Shown: one piece after another, positions 57,176 through 64,000 of the stretch
Numbering within the stretch: the stretch's first letter is position 1
Layout: every line of letters starts with the position of its first letter
Origin: Gerris lacustris
Lineage: Eukaryota; Arthropoda; Insecta; Hemiptera; Gerridae
NCBI GenBank assembly: GCA_951217055.1
Contig: OX578280.1
Location: 18,515,394 to 18,579,393, forward strand
DNA length: 64,000 bases
Direction: 5' to 3'
Position numbers and translations under genes: made by a program
The notes under the pieces: generated by a model
Told to the model about the DNA's origin: nothing
Seen by the model: only the letters and a program-made list of their open reading frames with translations
Databases searched by the model: none

Positions 57176-57363
57176 AAAAAGCTTTTCACGTGGACGGAGA
57201 GATGCCGGGTTCGATCCCCCACCGAGGAGAAGTAATTTCATGATACATTTTGATGAAATGATCAGTAATAAATAAATGTACCGAAGAAAACTAGTAAATG
57301 GAAAACACTGGGCTAAGTAATTATGAACTCTTATATGAGAAAGTTTGTCTGAGTTGTCTCGGA
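57176..57363 (+). mobile_element. Family P, B-box-containing part
   Basis: GGACGGAGAGATGCCGGGTT with B box GGGTTCGATCCCCC (about 57209-57222), AGAAGTAATTTCATGATA, GGGCTAAGTAATTATGAACT, GAGAAAGTTTGTCTGAG and TTGTCTCGG. Matches 14711-14870 inverted. It is probably a tRNA-derived retroposon segment. Confidence 0.55.
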
Positions 57364-57805
57364 TTCATTTTTGCCTCTGATTTCCAAAATCAGTTTCAGA
57401 CATTAGGGAACATTTTTGGTCTCGTGTATGTGTTTGTCGTTCAATATTTTTGCGATCCCCCATATCTTTAAAAACTGCTCGTCCTTGAATGAAAATTTGG
57501 ATGGTTGGCCAAAATTAGCCTATTGTTGATCCCATTAATGGTGGATAAAATGCAACCTTCTTCACCCTAACTTTTTTTTATTAGGACCTATCGGTTTGTT
57601 TTTTACATGCACCCAAACATTCATTTATTTACAACTATATCTTTAAAATTACTAATTTGATTCTTAAGAAATTTGGATGGTTTGTTAAACGTTTCCGACA
57701 AATGGTGGCATAATAATTTCAACTCTCTGTATATACTAATTAAATATCGCTGACAATTTTATTCATGTAAAAACGTAAAATAACTTTGATAGATTCGAAA
57801 AAAGG
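57364..57805 (-). mobile_element. Family A, minus-strand copy
   Basis: CAGTTTCAGACATTAGGGAA, TTAGCCTATTGTTGATCCC, CACCCAAACATTCATTTATT and AAATTTGGATGGTTTGTT in family A order. It joins a plus-strand A start at 57811. Confidence 0.7.
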
Positions 57806-57980
57806 GGGAAATAGTCTGCCAATTGGTGTGGCACTTAATTCCTTGCGTCCTATTTCGTATACATTAATGATTTTATGATTTTATTGCAATCTATACAAAA
57901 TGTTGCCGAATGTCTAAAACAGATTTCTACTCTCAGAGTTTTTCAGAGCGGTCGCAATGCTTCTGCTACCTCTAATTATT
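57806..57980 (+). mobile_element. Family A, short plus-strand copy
   Basis: AATAGTCTGCCAATTGGTGTGG, CCTTGCGTCCTATTTCG, then an internal jump to GAATGTCTAAAACAGATTTC and GCGGTCGCAATGCTTC. Head-to-tail deletion copy. Confidence 0.55.
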
Positions 57981-58164
57981 GCAAACTCCTATCCAATTTG
58001 GTTCGATGTTTAGCATGTAGCATGAGATGTAACTTTTACCAAATACTTACTTTTAAAAATTATAATTTCCCAAAAAAATATCTACAGCCAAGTGAGACTC
58101 AGATCATAAGCGGTCTAGCTTGTGAAGAGTTACCTGTGTGTGGCACTGATTAAAATCAAAGGCG

Positions 58165-58505
58165 AGTAAGAAACGAGCAGGTAGATGCTGGTAGCAGCAG
58201 GTGGTACTGTGTCTGAAGTGGCAGCTGTACTACTTGGTTCAGGGCCGCGCAACAGATTATTCAGGTTTTACTTCCTGTCGGGTTCTCTACTTGTCCACCG
58301 TGTTTTGAGCGGAAATGTCGACATAACTTCAGTACCATATGGCTTTGTTTTGGGTTCTAACGTTAGAGTATGGCTACAGGTTAAATGAGATTTAATTATG
58401 AGAAGATAGGTTATGAAATGAGCAGGTAGATGCTGGTTGCAGCAAGTGGTACTATGCCTGGAGTCAGTGGTGCTAACGGCGCCACTTAGTTCAAGGCCAC
58501 ACCAA
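58165..58505 (+). repeat. Family H repeat, two tandem copies
   Basis: GAGCAGGTAGATGCTGGTAG, CAGCAGGTGGTACTGTG, GTTCAGGGCC and ACAGATTATTCAGG at 58175 onward, and GAGCAGGTAGATGCTGGTTG, AGTGGTACTATGCCTGG and CGCCACTTAGTTCAAGGCC at 58419 onward. A third lies at 63391. Non-coding as far as can be seen. Confidence 0.65.
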
Positions 58506-59403
58506 TCTACTGGAATCTACCATCATTCATTATATTTTTTGAATTTAAGGATTTTTCCTTTACTTATTTTGTTCATTATCAAATAAATGATTGCAAAATA
58601 GCGTAACATTAGTATGATACAAAGTTCAGATTAAAAATCAAAAGCATAAACGAATTGATCTAATGATTTAAGATAACAACTGATAAAGAATCGTAAGTTC
58701 TGATCCCATGAATCCGAAAAAAATCCTATCATTTCCCACAAAAGATGTTTATGGCTTTAGATTTATTCGAAAAAATTACAAGACTTAGCTCCCGAGTAAA
58801 CGATAGCGTGGTGGCTTAGCTTCTAAGCTTAAACGAAAGGTAACTTCTTATTATAACTTTTAAATCTAGTGTTCTGAGCCTCAAACTTTGAGCGCATATC
58901 TTGTAGCTGATTCGCAGCTGAATATGGCTAAAAAAAAATACCACTAATTCGTGGCTACACCGAAAAGCTCTGGAGGATACCAATATATATATATATATAT
59001 ATATATTTTTTAATTTTTATTTTTATACATGCACAATTAACAAAAATAATAATCAATATAATGCAAAATAACATTCAACATGTTCATGACATGGTATATA
59101 AACCGTCTGTCAGGAGTAGAGAGCTTGTGAATCGCTTAAATCACTCGCTTCTTTTGAAGTGTACAATACTATATAATATATATATCTAACAAATAATTTA
59201 AACTATAATATCTAATGAATTAACTAAATATCTATTACTATAAATATATCATGCATATTGCCCTAATAATGACATTTATCGCTATTTACTTTTAACCAGG
59301 GCTTAGAATTAAGAGGGAACATATCTGACCACTATTTAAATATCATACTGGCCATAGGTTGATCAAGGGAACTGAAGTAACCAGGTGATATATTTAAATT
59401 TAT
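58506..59403. other. AT-rich; (TA)n at 58985-59006
   Basis: A short TA microsatellite; no coding or repeat signal otherwise. Confidence 0.55.
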
Positions 59404-59935
59404 TTTTCTTCCGAGCTTGCAAGGGTAACGAAAGCTTTGTAAACTTCCACCGCGGAAGCCTACAAAGTTAGATAAATCAAGCTGCTTTTTTGATTCCGTG
59501 TCTGTCTGTCACTCAACTTTTGCGAACCATATCTTAAAAGCTACTTATCCGATTTAAATGAAATTCGGATGGTAGGTCATAATTAGCCCATTGTTGGTCC
59601 CATATAAGTTACAACCATCTGCTCTCATTTTTTCCTCTTCAACATGTGCACAAACATACATTTATTTATGTCTCTATCTTCAAAAGTACTCATTTGAATT
59701 ATGAAATTTGGATGATGTTTTGGAAGTAGCTTGCAGATAAACCGTCTGCGCTCTTTAAATTAAACTAAATTGGTACCTTAATTCATTTTAAAAATCAAAA
59801 CAATTTTTACAAATTTTAAAAAACAGAGGAAACAATTAAATAAATTAGACAATTTTGGGTTGTAAAAGCATAATAACAATAAAATTCGTAATAAGCGATG
59901 TGAGGAAGCTATGTGCCACACTACTTGGCAGATTA
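59404..59935 (-). mobile_element. Family A, nearly full minus-strand copy
   Basis: From CTTCCGAGCTTGCAAGG through TGTCTGTCACTCAACTTTTG, TTAGCCCATTGTTGGTCCC, ATGTGCACAAACATACATTT and AAATTTGGATGATG to GAGGAAGCTATGTGCCACAC and TTGGCAGATTATTTT. An insertion of about 60 bp follows the first 20 bp (AAAGCTTTGTAAACTTCCACCG). Confidence 0.78.
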
Positions 59936-60484
59936 TTTTATAAAAATGTGGTTAGAGGGCTATGGTGGGCCCGCAATTTCTAAATCCGGTCTTAGATATT
60001 ATTGTATACCTAGTTACTAAGAGAAAGAAGGAATATTCTCAAATGATTTCAAAACAAGATGTAAACATTATTTCTAAATACTTTATTTTAGTTTCGATTT
60101 TGTTTGTTTGTGTGTGGCTCGTTGTCCATAATATCTTTTGTCCATAATAATCGGAAGAGCTAATTAACCCTCTTCCAGTCATCCAATCAAGCTGAAACAT
60201 GGCAAATAATATCTGTACTATTATAAAAACATTGCATCAAATTTTAGGGTTATTATTAGGATTAACAAACACTATGTCTTTATTGTTTGTATTTAAAACA
60301 TTGCATGTTCTCATTCGACAATATCTATCAATTATAATTCGAAGTTTATTCCGACTTTCAACTCTGTCCATAAAATATTTCTTCTATTCTTGTGTTTCAA
60401 TTTCTATGGCACTGAAGATGAACATTTCTTAGATGATTACTCTTAATATACTACTGTTACTGTTGATAGAGTTATTATTGCAAT
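59936..60484. other. No gene recognised
   Basis: Two short plus frames (59962-60147 and 60199-60432) are rich in L, I and F without motifs and lack splice or promoter support. Confidence 0.5.
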
Positions 60485-60978
60485 CAGTGGCGTATCCACG
60501 GCTAGGTATGGGGAGGGCACATTCTAAGTCAGTTTATATTGGGGGGGGGGGGGGTATTCGTTGAGGTAACAAGAAAAGGGAACTACTTATTCAACAAAGC
60601 AGCCCCCCCCCCCAAAAAAAATATAACTAATAAACAAACAAAAGCTCCGCGCCCAATAAAAAACAATTGTATTGTAACGTATTCGTTAGAAAATTTTATG
60701 TTGATGCTTACTGCATTTCAATCTCACTGTAAGTCATGGCCGTCGTCTGCAGTTAATTATTAGGGGGGGGGGGATTTATTGCGGGGGTCCGGCGGGGAAA
60801 ATTTTGAAAATATGACCCCTCAAAACAGCGTTTTTATGCATTTCTGAGGTGAAATTGAATATGAGGTGAATTTAAAAAATATGTATTAAAAAAAAAACTG
60901 CGTATTTTTTTTACTCTATTGGATCTGGGGGGGGGGGGGGGGGGCACGAGCCCCCTGTGCCCCCTGGATACGCCACTG
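60485..60978. mobile_element. hAT non-autonomous element with 8-bp target duplication
   Basis: Terminal inverted repeats CAGTGGCGTATCCACGG and CCTGGATACGCCACTG, 494 bp, flanked by perfect ATTGCAAT at 60477-60484 and 60979-60986. The interior has four long G- or C-runs (60541, 60603, 60762, 60930). No transposase; one 74-codon frame runs through homopolymers. Confidence 0.95.
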
Positions 60979-61330
60979 ATTGCAATAAATGTTTCTATTA
61001 AAGAATAGAGAAATAAGTCTCATCGGTCCACTAAAGTAACTTTATTGTACAAAGCCGGAGTCAGATTTCAACCTCTGTTTCAACTTCTAGACTTTTTTTT
61101 TTTTCTCTTTCGTATTTTGACTTGTCTCACCGGCACTGAAAATGACCATTATTAGTTGAAAAACAGCTTGATACAGTAAAGTTACTCTAGTAGAGAGACG
61201 GCTATCTTTATTCTTCATTTATTGACTCCGCACAACTCATCTGAAAAAAAGTGAATTGTATTTCTTTAAAAACCTTCCATAAGGACATAATTGTTATGTT
61301 AGATAAGAGAGCGTCAATGGAGGTTTTCAT
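60979..61330. other. No feature recognised
   Basis: AT-rich. Confidence 0.5.
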
Positions 61331-61590
61331 AAAGGAATAGCACAAACTTTCTCTCCAAGTCAATTGAAATGACTTTAATATCAAAGCAGTTCTCAGCCTT
61401 CAAATGATGAGTCTCACGTCTCACTTTGATCTCCGGCATGAAGTAGTCTAATGTCCCACTTAAACTTCTTATTAATGTAACTCTTTATATTCCATAATAG
61501 GCTCTGATAATGGCATTTTGAAGGCTGAAAGCTGCTTTGATATCAGTCATTTCAATTTACATATGGAGAGACATTTTTTGTTATTCCTTT
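61331..61590. mobile_element. Family C foldback element, copy 3
   Basis: Best C copy: arms of about 85 bp, left AAAGGAATAGCACAAACTTT and CTCTCC ... CAATTGAAATGACTTTA ... CAGCCTTCAAATGATG; right is the inverse, ending TTGTTATTCCTTT. The loop carries TCACTTTGATCTCCGGCATG. Non-coding. Confidence 0.85.
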
Positions 61591-61944
61591 ATATTGTTTT
61601 ATTTAATATAGTTAAACTCTTAATGCAAAGAGTGTGAAGGTCTATATTGCCAGCTTATCTTTATACTATTCCGTGCTTATGTTGATAAAACTTCGTTTCA
61701 ATATTTACTATTAACTCAACTATTTTTTTATTTTTTTATTTTTCAGTGGAGAGTTCTGCGGATAAAAAATGATAAATCAAGATCTTTCTTCTAATCTAAT
61801 CTGAGACTTAATACATTCCACCGTTACAACAATATCGTAGAGATAATTCTCAAGAGATCTACTTATGATGTGAGTCTTTTATATTTGGGGACTATTTTTT
61901 TCTTTGAAACTTATAATCGTCATTGCAGAATAGTATTATGTTAC
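61591..61944. other. No feature recognised
   Basis: AT-rich. Confidence 0.5.
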
Positions 61945-62398
61945 TAGGCTGTGAAGTGCCTTGGCAATATTTACTGTCTCGCTCCGCTCGACAGTAAATG
62001 TAATTGCCGCGGTAAAGAAAAAACACTTCACAGTCGTGTAGCATATGCTATTTTTTCCGTGGTATAGCGGACAATGAAAAAACATAAAATATTAATCAAT
62101 AATCAATATAATAATAATAAAGAACATACTTAAGATTTAAAAAATATAAACCTTAAAAAGAGGTTACACTATAACAAAATATAAATAAAACGCGTTGACA
62201 TCTATCGGATTTTAAGCGTACTAACAAGCATATCTACAAAGATTGCAGCGCTAAAACGGAAGTTTTGATAACTACCTAGGACGTAACAAATTTTTTCTTT
62301 CGTGCTGGTAGTAATGAAATGATTTTTTAAGTCCACGTAATGAAAAAATGGATTTTAGCTATGTTTTTTAGGCTCTAAAGTTACTATTTCACAGCCTA
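61945..62398. mobile_element. Element M, copy 2
   Basis: Starts TA|GGCTGTGAAGT and ends TTCACAGCC|TA, so inverted ends sit next to TA on both sides, as expected for TA-targeting (Tc1/mariner-type) elements. A second inverted segment near the left (TTGGCAATATTTACTGTC and GACAGTAAATGTAATTGCC) surrounds CTCGCTCCGCTCG. 454 bp, no open frame. Confidence 0.7.
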
Positions 62399-62714
62399 CC
62401 ACGGAAAAAGATAATCATTTAAGGTGTATCCTTTTCCCATAATTAATTAAAATCAAATATTATGGCATAAACTTTGCATCCTGTCGCAATGAATATAATC
62501 CAATATTTGGTTTGTCCCGCCTCAAACACTTCACTGATTAAATTGTTTCATAATCAAATCTTACTCATTTTGATTCCATTAACTTTTCGCATCTTTTACG
62601 TTATATAGACTGTGTAATACGGTATTGAATGATGTACTAATTCCCTTGTATGTTTTTTTAAGATAATGTTGGAATAAAAAGAATATAATTTACTCCCGTT
62701 AGTCTCTATAGATC
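62399..62714. other. No feature recognised
   Basis: AT-rich. Confidence 0.5.
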
Positions 62715-62965
62715 TAGGTGACTGCGTCATGTAAGATTTTGGTTCCGACGTTTCGCACTCAGTGATGGGAGCATCTTCAGCTAAGTTCATGTTGTCCTGG
62801 AGAAGTAACAACGTCAACTAAAGTTTCTATATTAACAGTTAACGTTGTTTCTTTGTTAAGACAATATGAATTCCCCTGCAAATGCTCCCGACACTGGTTA
62901 CGGAACGCCGGACAAAAAAACCCTACACAACACGGTCACCACTGGAAGACCTAAAACTACATAAA
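62715..62965. mobile_element. Possible Penelope-like element end
   Basis: Minus strand near 62750-62785 reads CTGAAGATGCTCCCATCACT and GAGTGCGAAACGTCGG. CTGANGA and GAAAC at this spacing are the conserved core of hammerhead ribozymes, and GAAACGTCG after a CTGAAGATG box is common in Penelope-like element ends. On plus, 62884-62915 has an inverted relative (TGCTCCCGACACTGG, GGAACGCCGG). Stem II pairs poorly, so catalytic activity is doubtful. Part of this text recurs at 55800-55870. Confidence 0.35.
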
Positions 62966-63390
62966 AAGAATACTTATGTGTAATGTTTTCGGATGCTAGT
63001 TACCTAGTTAATTTAGGTCCAACAAAATTTAAATAGATAAAACTTCTATTTTTAACAGATTCGCAATATTTAAGAACAAAGTAAATTTCTTTAAGGTAAT
63101 ATGTACTTTACTATTGTTTATCATGCTTTTAGAATAAATTTAATAAATGTCCTCCATCTTGAATTATTTTGACTATGTTTTACACTCTATGTTGTTTTGG
63201 TTAGCCTTGGTCTTTCTTTCAAAAACTTTTTTGCTTCATTAACTCTTTAAATTATCACCTCCATAGGAATACATTTTAAAATACTATTGTCATTATTTTA
63301 AAATTTAACTTTTATACCGTACTTCATTAAAATCTGCTATCTAAAGCTAAGAAAAATAAGGCGATATAAAATCAGTGCCGCAGATTATAA
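62966..63390. other. No feature recognised
   Basis: AT-rich. Confidence 0.5.
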
Positions 63391-63715
63391 AAAGGAGCAG
63401 GTAGATGCTGGTACCAGCAGGTAGTATTGTGTTTGAAGTCAGTGGTGGCAGCTGCGCCACTTAGTTCAAGGACGCAACAGATTATTCAGGTTTCCTTCTT
63501 AGATTCACTTCTCTACAGCTTTTGATGCTGAAGTGGCTTTATTTTGTACACAATCCATGTACCATATGTCTACAATCTACACTGTACAATATTCGTAAAA
63601 AATAATTTGTTGTACCAATTTTGTGGTTGAAACATTTGTGAGGAATACAATAGGTCAGGTAGATAGGAGGCAACAGGTGGCATTATGTTCGTGTCTGAAG
63701 TATTATTGGGAAAAC
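63391..63715 (+). repeat. Family H repeat, third and fourth copies
   Basis: GAGCAGGTAGATGCTGGTAC, CAGCAGGTAGTATTGTG and CGCCACTTAGTTCAAGG at 63395-63505, and a weaker copy (GTCAGGTAGATAGGAGG, CAACAGGTGGCATTATG) at 63653-63705. Confidence 0.6.
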
Positions 63716-63773
63716 TAGGATGAGGCCTAAAACAGATTTACAAAATGGTCAGTTGATCTTCTTGTTTTTTGCG

Positions 63774-64000
63774 GAACGAAGTTCCTTATGGCACGTTATA
63801 GCGTCTGGAGCCCAGGAGTCAATCTGAAGAAAACGTAAAAATAATTGTATAATTTTTTCCATCCAAAATGGATTCCGAAAGGGAAAACGGGATTTTAAGA
63901 GGATTGTAAAAAGGGATTTTGTCCTTTTTGAGGATTTGGAAATATTATATAATCTAGGGAATCTATGTCTTCTCAAGGAGATTTAGTAATCTTGGAGATT
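63774..64000 (+). mobile_element. Family N, left end, running off the window
   Basis: Hairpin GGAACGAAGTTCC then TTATGGCACGT and CTGGAGCCCAGGAGT, matching the end at 8805-8851 in inverted orientation. The rest continues beyond the window. Confidence 0.6.

Noticed and set aside
62596..62817. 73-codon minus-strand frame as a gene
   Set aside because: It overlaps the Penelope-like end motif, which also recurs at 55800; more likely element sequence.

Overview
The window is AT-rich (about two thirds A+T by eye) eukaryotic DNA almost entirely built from transposable-element remnants, foldback elements, minisatellites and microsatellites. There is no operon structure, no long open frame and no recognisable housekeeping gene. 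Helentron-like non-autonomous elements, hAT miniatures with 8-bp target duplications, tRNA-headed retroposons and a decayed LINE together suggest an invertebrate animal, most likely an arthropod. Species cannot be fixed from the sequence alone. Letter names for repeat families (A, C, D, E and so on) are mine, given because copies recur inside the window.

Layout. 1-7.4 kb: family A, cut by a Helentron-like element (HINE1), a perfect-TIR miniature element, two copies of element E (promoter-like region plus a short conserved coding exon) and a 35-bp x 9 minisatellite. 7.4-16 kb: family N, a full family A copy, old unassignable sequence, and a family P element split by a second HINE1 copy. 16-22 kb: family K repeats, a duplicated Helentron-like element and a hAT end. 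22.5-23.9 kb: the only place with gene-like splice signals, a possible two-exon gene of unknown function. 25.7-31 kb: retroposon D holding part of E, a 420-470 bp direct duplication (J), and the decayed C-terminus of a LINE whose last coding segment is tandemly amplified. 32.9-34.4 kb: a long TA tract and a miniature hAT inside another inverted-repeat unit. 36-42.6 kb: foldback elements, a second D element with a 12-bp target duplication, and a foldback carrying a 159-bp satellite. 43.4-48.1 kb: element M, a full family A copy, and two further Helentron-like families. 48-64 kb: more A, D, N, P, C, G and H copies, a 75-bp minisatellite, a hAT element with perfect 8-bp duplication, and a possible Penelope-type end.

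The most informative pattern is a shared architecture in four or five Helentron-like families: a 5' terminal hairpin whose arms change together between families, the same arm repeated inverted near the 3' end, a 3' hairpin, and an internal tandem module of about 290 bp. Two insertions of these elements into other repeats define their ends. Other notable structures are the LINE-derived 22-codon tandem array, the palindromic tRNA-headed retroposon D, and element E, which twice carries a promoter-like palindrome and a similar N-terminal peptide.
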